From positions 1-36,014 of IMG/VR virus record IMGVR_UViG_3300020810_000012: a DNA stretch of 36,014 nt; one strand, 5' to 3'. The translations under genes and the position numbers were made by a program. Source of the stretch: a virus. Shown piece after piece: positions 32,028 through 36,014 of this stretch (position 1 is the first letter of the stretch; the number at the start of each line of letters is the position of its first letter). Below the pieces are notes generated by a model, which had not been told where the DNA came from, made no database searches, and saw nothing but the letters and a program-made list of their open reading frames with translations.

Positions 32028-32401
32028 TAGAAATCCTCTTCGTCTACTCCACCATCCATCTGTGCCATCTCAAGAACCTTGATCTTCTTGAAGTATGGCG
32101 CGACACCATGCTGAGGGTGAGGCTTGCCGGGGTCCCACATAACCTTGACCTTGGAACCGTAGGGAATGTACTTCGCAGTAGCCTCTCCGTCCGCATCAAG
32201 GACAGGGAATCCTGAGAACTTGGTGACAAACTTACGCTGCGGCTGGTTCTTGTACTCCTTCAGCTTGATACCTTCGCTTGCCAGCTTGGCTGCTTCGTCA
32301 GGGTCCAGCGTCAGGGTGATAGAATACTTACCAGTATCCTGTCCGTTGTAAAGTTCAGTCTCTTCGAGATTTGAAAACGCAACAATGCCTTCGGTAATCA
32401 T
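32027..32401 (-). CDS. Single-stranded DNA-binding protein (gp2.5-like)
   Basis: 124 residues, with AAGGAG before ATG. Beta-rich with ISLTLDP-type strands (GKYSITLTLDPDEAAKLAS), then KFSGFPVLDADGE, and YGSKVKVMWDPG; the region matches small DUF2815/OB-fold phage ssDNA-binding proteins. The acidic tail GGVDEEDF ends in Phe, the hallmark of T7 gp2.5 and a contact for helicase and polymerase. Located immediately before the primase-helicase. Confidence 0.83.
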   Translation of the reverse strand: MITEGIVAFSNLEETELYNGQDTGKYSITLTLDPDEAAKLASEGIKLKEYKNQPQRKFVTKFSGFPVLDADGEATAKYIPYGSKVKVMWDPGKPHPQHGVAPYFKKIKVLEMAQMDGGVDEEDF

Positions 32402-32413
32402 AGCTTATGCTCC

Positions 32414-32611
32414 TTATTTAGAGAGAGAATAGCGAACGTAACGGCGACCAGTAGGGTCAGTACGTCTTGAACGTTCGATCTTAAAACCTTGTTCTTCAAG
32501 GTCGTTGATCCGGCGTGGGAGACTAGCAATCCGGTAAAGGTCGCGAGCTTCGTATCCACTGATGGACTTGCCTGTTTCAAGGTGGCGGTAGATTTGTTGA
32601 ACCTGATTCAT
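32414..32611 (-). CDS. Winged helix-turn-helix protein
   Basis: 65 residues, with AGGAG before ATG. SISGYEARDLYRIASLPRRINDLEEQGFKIERSRRTDPTGRRYVRYSLSK is a short winged HTH in the pattern of phage DNA-binding proteins (ARDLYRIASLPRRI as HTH helices; F.IER......G.RYVRY as wing). It may regulate phage promoters or assist replication; it directly follows a strong promoter and is co-transcribed with SSB. It is a candidate for binding one of the dyad motifs, but no evidence links them. Confidence 0.82.
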   Translation of the reverse strand: MNQVQQIYRHLETGKSISGYEARDLYRIASLPRRINDLEEQGFKIERSRRTDPTGRRYVRYSLSK

Positions 32612-32638
32612 GTTGATCTCCTATCTGTTTACCTAAAT

Positions 32639-32667
32639 ATAATACAAAAGATTCTCTCGTTTGTCAA
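32639..32667 (-). promoter_or_regulatory. Strong sigma70 promoter for the replication operon
   Basis: On the - strand, TTGACA (32667-32662), 17-bp spacer, TATTAT (32644-32639). It sits just upstream of the HTH/SSB/primase genes and inside the gap after the 54-residue ORF. No 16-bp dyad is adjacent. Confidence 0.82.
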
Positions 32668-32670
32668 CTG

Positions 32671-32835
32671 TTATTCTACATCGAACTCCTTCATGTACCA
32701 TCCATTCCATCTGTCATCCCCTAACTTAGTGGCAAAGTCCCTCCAGATAACAGCATCTTCCTCGTTTGAAAAAACTTTAGATACCTTGGAGACATCGTAC
32801 CCGTCATGGCAGAAGACAATCCATACTTTATCCAT
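32671..32835 (-). CDS. Small unknown early protein
   Basis: 54 residues. The reading frame MDKVWIVFCHDGYDVSKVSKVF has GGAG before the ATG, which overlaps the previous stop by 8 bp. The sequence has two parts: a beta strand (VWIVFC) and an acidic helix with SNEEDAVIWRDFATKLGDD, ending NGWYMKEFDVE. No family is recognised. It is supported by its ribosome site, coupling and codon use. Confidence 0.72.
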   Translation of the reverse strand: MDKVWIVFCHDGYDVSKVSKVFSNEEDAVIWRDFATKLGDDRWNGWYMKEFDVE

Positions 32836-32998
32836 CGTGTTCTCCATTCAGATATTCATTAAGTTCTTGTTCTATTGCTTCGACCGAAAGATCACGCTTA
32901 AGACTGCGAAATGTTTTATGACTGTGCATCTTATCCATGTCACGTTTCACAGGGTTTCTTTTCTTAGGTTCCTTCCGTCGAAAGTTCTTGGAAGACAT
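32828..32998 (-). CDS. Small basic early protein
   Basis: 56 residues, with AAAGGAG before ATG and a palindromic repeat 27 bases upstream. The N-terminal half is strongly basic (SSKNFRRKEPKKRNPVKRD), and the C-terminal half is acidic and helical (LSVEAIEQELNEYLNGEH). It resembles a nucleic acid binding or adaptor peptide; no family is recognised. It is the first gene after the promoter at 33.12 kb, so it probably acts early. Confidence 0.75.
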   Translation of the reverse strand: MSSKNFRRKEPKKRNPVKRDMDKMHSHKTFRSLKRDLSVEAIEQELNEYLNGEHDG

Positions 32999-33024
32999 AA
33001 CAACTCCTTTCTTGTTTGATTTTA

Positions 33025-33037
33025 TGGGACCGTCCCA
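33025..33037. promoter_or_regulatory. Start-associated palindrome, copy b
   Basis: TGGGACCGTCCCA, 27 bases before the start of the gene at 32998 on the - strand. One of six copies of a near-identical 13-bp palindrome. Confidence 0.7.
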
Positions 33038-33042
33038 GATTT

Positions 33043-33058
33043 CTTAGGAAGTCTTAAG
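33043..33058. promoter_or_regulatory. 16-bp dyad operator candidate, site 4
   Basis: CTTAGGAAGTCTTAAG; the other strand is CTTAAGACTTCCTAAG, sharing the core of the late-promoter sites. It lies in the - strand leader between the promoter at 33.12 kb and the gene at 32998. Confidence 0.55.
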
Positions 33059-33089
33059 AATATAATCATTAAGAATAATTAATCATATC

Positions 33090-33105
33090 CCTAAGCCTTC
33101 CTAAG
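33090..33105. promoter_or_regulatory. 16-bp dyad operator candidate, site 5
   Basis: CCTAAGCCTTCCTAAG; the other strand is CTTAGGAAGGCTTAGG, a weaker copy of the same motif. It begins one base after the -10 box of the - strand promoter (33107-33112), so it covers the transcription start. Confidence 0.5.
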
Positions 33106-33106
33106 T

Positions 33107-33135
33107 ATCTTACAGGGGTTCGTCCTCATTGTCAA
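33107..33135 (-). promoter_or_regulatory. Sigma70 promoter for early genes at 33.0 kb
   Basis: On the - strand, TTGACA (33135-33130), 17-bp spacer, TAAGAT (33112-33107). It is embedded in the 3' end of the 59-residue gene and followed at once by two 16-bp dyad sites. Confidence 0.75.
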
Positions 33136-33289
33136 CAACTAAATTTACATCGTTGATAAAATCATACTCCTCTGTCGTTTCGTATATGTTTCCGACACAC
33201 CTATTGCAAATGTCAAGGTGGGTTCCGTCTACGTCCAGACGTTTTAACTCTGTCGAACTGAGGACCGCGTCACATATTTTACATCTCAT
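33110..33289 (-). CDS. Small zinc-ribbon protein
   Basis: 59 residues. MRCKICDAVLSSTEL and HLDICNRCVGNI give two CxxC pairs (C3/C6, C28/C31), a zinc ribbon, followed by an acidic tail with VDNEDEPL. The AGGA site and ATG overlap the end of the preceding gene. Its last 20 codons contain the promoter for the next transcript. Small treble-clef proteins of this type are frequent in phage early regions and are possible protein or nucleic acid binders; no specific role can be assigned. Confidence 0.8.
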   Translation of the reverse strand: MRCKICDAVLSSTELKRLDVDGTHLDICNRCVGNIYETTEEYDFINDVNLVVDNEDEPL

Positions 33290-33294
33290 TTTAT

Positions 33295-33549
33295 TTATCC
33301 TGCGTTAAAAGATGCACAAATTATAGCACCGGGGTAGATGTCATCGTCAGGTTCACCCACGACTTCACCCAGATATATATACTTCACTAAATCAGGGCGT
33401 GATACCCAATTATCGTATAGCAAAAAGTCATCTGATCCATCACAGGGGTGTATCTTCTGTGCTTCTTCTGCACTATTAGCAACCACTACAGCACTGTCGA
33501 AGGTGTCGTAGCCGTTGTTGATGATCTGGTATATTTTAAATAGTTTCAT
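33295..33549 (-). CDS. Conserved-looking early protein with NGYDTFDSAVV motif
   Basis: 84 residues, GAGG before ATG. MKLFKIYQIINNGYDTFDSAVVVANSAEEAQKIHP, then IICASFNAG fits a recurrent phage and bacterial pattern (NGYDTYDSAVV.A.SEEEAR.IHP ... GV.LASFNAG). The fold is presumably alpha/beta. Function unknown to me; it sits in the early cluster and precedes the zinc-ribbon gene by a few bases. Confidence 0.85.
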   Translation of the reverse strand: MKLFKIYQIINNGYDTFDSAVVVANSAEEAQKIHPCDGSDDFLLYDNWVSRPDLVKYIYLGEVVGEPDDDIYPGAIICASFNAG

Positions 33550-33597
33550 TAGATCAACCTCACAAAGAATATAAACATTAAAATCTGTATCAAGAGT

Positions 33598-33614
33598 AGT
33601 GACAAGTCGTCACT
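33598..33614. promoter_or_regulatory. Inverted repeat at the end of a small early gene
   Basis: AGTGAC-AAGTC-GTCACT, 6-bp arms with a 5-bp centre. It overlaps the stop codon of the 52-residue gene. On the - strand it is not followed by a T-run, so it is not a standard terminator; it could be an operator or weak RNA hairpin. Confidence 0.45.
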
Positions 33615-33768
33615 TAGTACTGCTTTTAAGATTCTTAGCACTGAACAATTCCTTCTGCATTTTTACTTCTGTTTCATAAGCATTTCGTCTGACTGTAGGT
33701 GACCAATACCATGTCGGCATTGTGTCATACCTACGTTCTAGTTCTTGGCACCAGTTATAATAATCCAT
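33610..33768 (-). CDS. Small aromatic early protein
   Basis: 52 residues. MDYYNWCQELERRYDTMPTWYWSP is unusually rich in Tyr and Trp; the remainder is basic and helical (NAYETEVKMQKELFSAKNLKSS). GAGGAG lies before the ATG, which overlaps the previous stop (TAATG). No family is recognised. Confidence 0.72.
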   Translation of the reverse strand: MDYYNWCQELERRYDTMPTWYWSPTVRRNAYETEVKMQKELFSAKNLKSSTK

Positions 33769-34019
33769 TACTCTTTCTCCTCTTGAAATAATTTATCCCA
33801 ATAACTGACAAGATACCCTCTTGTGAATACCATTGCAACAAAAACTTTTCTGCCCGGTTCATACTCCTCCTCTGTCTGATACATTCCAGTGTTACCCTTC
33901 GGCGGTATGGTATATCCAGCCTTTCTCAAAGCTTTCACAGTATCCTGTGTCTCTTTCTTCGTCCAAATTCTAGCTACCATCTGTCCTTGTTCCTCCATTA
34001 TATCATGCCATGCGTTCAT
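33768..34019 (-). CDS. Early protein, unknown
   Basis: 83 residues, AGAGGAT before ATG and palindrome copy c 21 bases upstream. It contains ARIWTKKETQDTVKALRKAGYTIPPKGN and KVFVAMVFTRGYLVSYWDKLF. The first half has a helix and a possible short DNA-binding pattern; the second half is beta-rich. I recognise no family. Position in the early cluster suggests host interaction, by context only. Confidence 0.75.
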   Translation of the reverse strand: MNAWHDIMEEQGQMVARIWTKKETQDTVKALRKAGYTIPPKGNTGMYQTEEEYEPGRKVFVAMVFTRGYLVSYWDKLFQEEKE

Positions 34020-34039
34020 AGTTCTATCCTCTACTTTTC

Positions 34040-34052
34040 TGGGACCATCCCA
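34040..34052. promoter_or_regulatory. Start-associated palindrome, copy c
   Basis: TGGGACCATCCCA, in the gap between the stop of the GP88-like gene (34057) and the start at 34019, 21 bases before that start on the - strand. Extended arms TCTGGGA/TCCCAGA would form a 7-bp stem. Confidence 0.7.
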
Positions 34053-34056
34053 GATT

Positions 34057-34737
34057 TTAATCGATCACAAATCCGCTTGTGTCCTTCTTCGCTTTACCCT
34101 TCGCATAGAGTGCCACAACTACCCCCTGAGGGTCAAGAAACCTGAGATCGTCGCTATCGCCGTCTATTACAGGACGCCCCTTGAATACTTTGGGAATCTT
34201 GTTTTTGTCCCTGAATACTACAGCGATATTGGCGTTATATTTTGTTGAATACTTCAACACGTTATCGGCATATTCTACATTAGCCTCGCTGTAGCTCAGT
34301 GTCAAGTGATAATTTGAGGGCCATGACCTAGCGACACGATTGTACACTTTTGTATAATCATAGAATTGTATGCCGGGAAATTCCTCAATAATATCGCGCC
34401 AATTATAGTCTGACGTACCGTTAAGACGTACCACAGGTTGAATACCCCGCTTCTGGCAATACTTCTGGAACTTTATCAAGTCCGTCCTGAGAAGTCTATA
34501 GAATTCCTCGGGCAGCTTGAGAAGCAGGTCCGATTTACGTTTACGCGCCGCCTGTACACTATTGAATGCGCCGCGACCTGCAGTGTTCAAGCATCCCTCG
34601 CGACACGCTGCAGTGCGAGACATGGGACACAGGAAGTCATCCGGTAGCAGGTAGACAATCCCTGTCAGATATTCTGAGCCATCGCCCTTGATTGTCTTTG
34701 CGTTAGTTCCTACGCCTATGATTTTATAATTAGCCAT
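34057..34737 (-). CDS. GP88-family phage protein
   Basis: 226 residues from ATG at 34737; a longer frame starting at 34839 crosses the palindrome and the end of the next gene and is rejected. AGAGGAT lies before the ATG and palindrome copy d lies 23 bases upstream. LCPMSRTAACREGCLNTAGRG then SVQAARKRKSDLL matches the phage GP88 family (mycobacteriophage gene product 88 type), with conserved Cys in CP....C...CL...GR. Later GTSDYNWRDIIEEFPGIQFYDYTK is also family-like. Function is not established to my knowledge; the Cys cluster suggests metal binding. Confidence 0.83.
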   Translation of the reverse strand: MANYKIIGVGTNAKTIKGDGSEYLTGIVYLLPDDFLCPMSRTAACREGCLNTAGRGAFNSVQAARKRKSDLLLKLPEEFYRLLRTDLIKFQKYCQKRGIQPVVRLNGTSDYNWRDIIEEFPGIQFYDYTKVYNRVARSWPSNYHLTLSYSEANVEYADNVLKYSTKYNANIAVVFRDKNKIPKVFKGRPVIDGDSDDLRFLDPQGVVVALYAKGKAKKDTSGFVID

Positions 34738-34759
34738 TTTATTTATCCTCTCAATTTTC

Positions 34760-34772
34760 TGGGACCATCCCA
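34760..34772. promoter_or_regulatory. Start-associated palindrome, copy d
   Basis: TGGGACCATCCCA, 23 bases before the start of the GP88-like gene (34737) on the - strand, with the same extended arms as copies c and e. Confidence 0.7.
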
Positions 34773-34787
34773 GATTTCTACAGTAAC

Positions 34788-34976
34788 TTACTCGTTTGAT
34801 TCTTTTATCAGTGAGGGAATATTCCCATCCATTTTCCACAACGTCACTTCAATATCGCCACGGGAAACCCTATCATTGAACACGACATCAGCTTCACTTT
34901 GCGTTTCAGCGTCAAACGGTGGTGCGGCTGTGTGGTTATCAATGAAACCTTGAACAGAAAATCTTGTATCAGTCAT
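34788..34976 (-). CDS. Small acidic early protein
   Basis: 62 residues, with AGAGGAAA before ATG and palindrome copy e 20 bases upstream. The reading frame MTDTRFSVQGFIDNHTAAPPFDAETQSEADVVFNDRVSRG ends with KMDGNIPSLIKESNE. Overall acidic. No recognised family. It is preceded by the promoter at about 35.04 kb and is the first gene of that transcript. Confidence 0.75.
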   Translation of the reverse strand: MTDTRFSVQGFIDNHTAAPPFDAETQSEADVVFNDRVSRGDIEVTLWKMDGNIPSLIKESNE

Positions 34977-34995
34977 TTTATTTCCTCTAATTTTC

Positions 34996-35008
34996 TGGGA
35001 CCATCCCA
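34996..35008. promoter_or_regulatory. Start-associated palindrome, copy e
   Basis: TGGGACCATCCCA, 20 bases before the gene start at 34976 and about 20 bases after the -10 of the - strand promoter at 35028. Confidence 0.7.
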
Positions 35009-35027
35009 GATTTCCAGCGTTGAATGT

Positions 35028-35056
35028 ACTCTATAGGACCGCCTGAGCATTGTCAA
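35028..35056 (-). promoter_or_regulatory. Sigma70 promoter for early genes
   Basis: On the - strand, TTGACA (35056-35051), 17-bp spacer, TAGAGT (35033-35028). The -35 box lies between the arms of an AGGACCGC/GCGGTCCT inverted repeat (35036-35064). Confidence 0.72.
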
Positions 35057-35064
35057 GCGGTCCT
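35036..35064. promoter_or_regulatory. Inverted repeat around an early promoter
   Basis: AGGACCGC (35036-35043) and GCGGTCCT (35057-35064) form an 8-bp perfect inverted repeat separated by 13 bases. It flanks the -35 box. It could act as operator or as a terminator-like hairpin for the upstream gene, though no T-run follows. Confidence 0.6.
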
Positions 35065-35072
35065 GAGAATAC
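35060..35072. repeat. 13-bp motif GTCCTGAGAATAC, copy 1
   Basis: Exact match to 35826-35838 and to the reverse complement of 35875-35887. Here it lies between the inverted repeat and the end of the 179-residue gene. Confidence 0.75.
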
Positions 35073-35077
35073 ACCCC

Positions 35078-35617
35078 TCACTTGTTTTTGAAGAGGTTCA
35101 CGACGTCCTGAATGACTTCTGCGGGGTCATGTCCTGCTTGTTCCGCCTGTATTAGCAGGGCATAGATGGAACTGGCGTAATCGTCCTTCTGACCGTCTGG
35201 CGTAGTGTCCTCAGTAGGTTCCTCAGTAGCTTCCTCAGTAGCTTCCTCAGTAGCTTCCTCAGCGGCCTTCTGAGCCTTCTGGATGGCCTTCCTCATGGCG
35301 TCTAGTTTACGCCAGCCGTTAGTTTCTCCCTCAGTGATAATCGCGTCATAGTTCTGATAGGTGAACTTGATATCCCGAACATGCTCAGAACGATCCGCCT
35401 GAGATAGCATCACGAACATGTCCTGCAGCACATGAGAACCGTCTATCATTTTTTTAGTCAATGATTTCTCAGGCCATGCCGCACCCGTTTCATTCATGAT
35501 TATCTCAGCGGCCTGCAGATATACCTCGGTTACCAGTTTGCGGGTCTGATGTCCACTCATGAATGACGCATCAACAAGGGCGGCGTTTACTGCTTCGACT
35601 GTTTCCTGATAAGACAT
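35078..35617 (-). CDS. Early protein with acidic tetrapeptide repeat
   Basis: 179 residues, first gene of the - strand and thus the earliest after the terminal repeat. The N-terminal 100 residues are predicted mostly helical (VEAVNAALVDASFMSG, QAAEIIMNETGAAWPE). Residues about 117-133 repeat EEAT three to four times, encoded by a 12-bp unit at 35208-35267. The C-terminus is helical (ALLIQAEQAGHDPAEVIQDVVNLF). A good promoter lies upstream. I recognise no family; an acidic repeat linker is typical of flexible proteins acting on the host. Confidence 0.8.
   Translation of the reverse strand: MSYQETVEAVNAALVDASFMSGHQTRKLVTEVYLQAAEIIMNETGAAWPEKSLTKKMIDGSHVLQDMFVMLSQADRSEHVRDIKFTYQNYDAIITEGETNGWRKLDAMRKAIQKAQKAAEEATEEATEEATEEPTEDTTPDGQKDDYASSIYALLIQAEQAGHDPAEVIQDVVNLFKNK
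35208..35267. repeat. 12-bp coding tandem repeat
   Basis: Unit TCCTCAGTAGCT occurs three times exactly (35220-35255) with a variant on each side. It encodes the EEAT repeats of the early protein and may vary in copy number by slippage. Confidence 0.85.
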
Positions 35618-35640
35618 AGTAGAGAACCTTTCTGAATGTT

Positions 35641-35654
35641 TGTCATTATTGACA
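35641..35654. promoter_or_regulatory. Dyad TGTCA-N4-TGACA at the early transcript start
   Basis: TGTCATTATTGACA, 5-bp arms around a 4-bp centre, lying just downstream of the -10 of the first early promoter. It may be an operator. Confidence 0.5.
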
Positions 35655-35660
35655 CTCAGG

Positions 35661-35689
35661 AATATAGAGATGCATCAATATCCCGTCAA
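35661..35689 (-). promoter_or_regulatory. First early promoter, sigma70-like
   Basis: On the - strand, TTGACG (35689-35684), 17-bp spacer, TATATT (35666-35661). It lies upstream of the first - strand gene and probably launches early transcription by host polymerase. Confidence 0.78.
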
Positions 35690-35760
35690 TAAAATAATGA
35701 ACTAATTTTAAATTAATTTCAGTTAGCGTTATAAATCAATAGGTTATCATATGAATTTTA

Positions 35761-35773
35761 TGGGACCGTCCCA
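35761..35773. promoter_or_regulatory. Palindrome, copy f (not start-associated)
   Basis: TGGGACCGTCCCA in the right-end region, 144 bases before the nearest gene start (35617), so it differs from the other five, which sit 18-27 bases before a start. Confidence 0.7.
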
Positions 35774-35825
35774 CGTTTTCTGCAGTGTTCTGTGCGCTGA
35801 GATGTCCTGATAGATGGCTTGTGAA

Positions 35826-35838
35826 GTCCTGAGAATAC
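35826..35838. repeat. 13-bp motif GTCCTGAGAATAC, copy 2
   Basis: Forward copy. Together with the inverse copy at 35875-35887 it makes a 13-bp perfect inverted repeat with a 36-base gap, just before the terminal array. Confidence 0.8.
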
Positions 35839-35874
35839 CATACTCATGCATTCTTTCTTCTCACGTATTCTCCC

Positions 35875-35887
35875 GTATTCTCAGGAC
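35875..35887. repeat. 13-bp motif, copy 3 (inverted)
   Basis: GTATTCTCAGGAC, exact reverse complement of copy 2; a further partial copy (CGTATTCTC) lies at 35864-35872. Confidence 0.8.
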
Positions 35888-35892
35888 CTATT

Positions 35893-36014
35893 CCCGTGTA
35901 CTACCACGGAATAACCCGTGTACTACCACGGAATAACCCGTGTACTACCACGGAATACCATGGCGATGGACTGCTATGGACCTCTGCAGAATTCCTGAGA
36001 AGCTTCCCGTGTAT
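35893..36014. repeat. Direct terminal repeat, right copy
   Basis: Identical to 63-184. The window stops at a further partial copy of the unit start (CCCGTGTA), which fits an assembly break at a repeat. The base pairs to the left (35891-35892, TT) differ from the left copy (AA), so this copy shows the real left border of the array. Confidence 0.9.
35897..35957. repeat. Right tandem array of the 22-bp unit
   Basis: Two full units (35897-35918 and 35919-35940) and a 17-base partial unit, against five full units at the left end. The left flank here extends the dyad: ATTC, C, CGTG pairs with CACG, GAAT around TACTAC, giving a longer imperfect hairpin for the first unit. Confidence 0.9.

Larger units (their letters stand above)
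35618..35896. other. Right-end non-coding region
   Basis: No gene is visible in these 279 bases before the terminal array. It holds the first early promoter, a TGTCA/TGACA dyad, palindrome copy f (35761) and two copies of GTCCTGAGAATAC in inverted orientation (35826 and 35875). An AT-rich stretch lies at 35690-35760. An origin or packaging role is possible. Confidence 0.7.

Noticed and set aside
32489-33019. 176-residue + strand frame
   Set aside because: It is antisense to three well-supported small early genes with ribosome sites and overlaps a promoter; codon pattern is that of a shadow.
34738-34839. N-terminal extension of the GP88-like gene
   Set aside because: It would cover palindrome copy d and run into the neighbouring gene; the ATG at 34737 has a good ribosome site.
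28369-35773. The 13-bp palindromes as rho-independent terminators
   Set aside because: On the transcribed - strand the stems are followed by A-rich sequence rather than a T-run, and they sit before starts rather than at operon ends.
1-36014. Integrase, repressor, RNA polymerase or tRNA genes
   Set aside because: No frame shows tyrosine or serine recombinase, T7-type polymerase or CI-like patterns, and I saw no tRNA cloverleaf with a CCA end; a divergent one cannot be excluded without a search.

Overview
This window looks like the essentially complete genome of a lytic, T7-like (podovirus-type) bacteriophage of the kind found in marine heterotrophic bacteria. It carries a T7-style replication set (family A DNA polymerase, fused primase-helicase, single-stranded DNA-binding protein, endonuclease I, exonuclease), marine-type nucleotide genes (adenosylcobalamin-dependent ribonucleotide reductase, ThyX) and a T7-like virion gene order (terminase, portal, scaffold, capsid, two tail tubular proteins, large internal proteins). 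I see no phage RNA polymerase, integrase, repressor or tRNA gene. This agrees with the host-type sigma70 promoters that can be read directly. The gene set recalls roseophage SIO1-like phages, but that is inference. Nothing in the sequence identifies the host beyond a Gram-negative-style lysis cassette.

Layout. The two ends share a 122-bp direct repeat (63-184 = 35893-36014) containing a tandem array of a 22-bp unit with a small dyad. Positions 285-528 hold a consensus sigma70 promoter surrounded by three copies of a 16-bp dyad motif. From 529 to 23759 all genes are on the + strand: two small basic proteins, terminase subunits, portal, scaffold, capsid, a set of small genes, tail fibre genes, a lysis cassette (11.1-12.6 kb), tail tubular A and B, internal virion proteins, a fatty acid desaturase (16.8-17.6 kb) lying inside the internal-protein block, and three short C-terminal genes. 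From 35617 back to 23734 all genes are on the - strand: about ten small early genes, then HTH protein, SSB, primase-helicase, HNH endonuclease, DNA polymerase, exonuclease, DUF1737-like protein, endonuclease I, ThyX, a DUF6378-like protein, ribonucleotide reductase and a DUF1289 protein. The two blocks converge at about 23.75 kb and diverge from the terminal-repeat region.

How it works together. Early transcription probably starts from - strand promoters at about 35.67, 35.04, 33.12 and 32.65 kb, all with 17-bp spacers. The early region carries six copies of a 13-bp palindrome (TGGGACCRTCCCA), five of them just upstream of a ribosome binding site. A different 16-bp dyad (consensus CTTARGACTTCYTARG) occurs three times around the late promoter and twice at one early promoter, which suggests one regulator linking the two programmes. 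These two motif families are the most novel-looking part of the window. The desaturase is the most notable metabolic gene.
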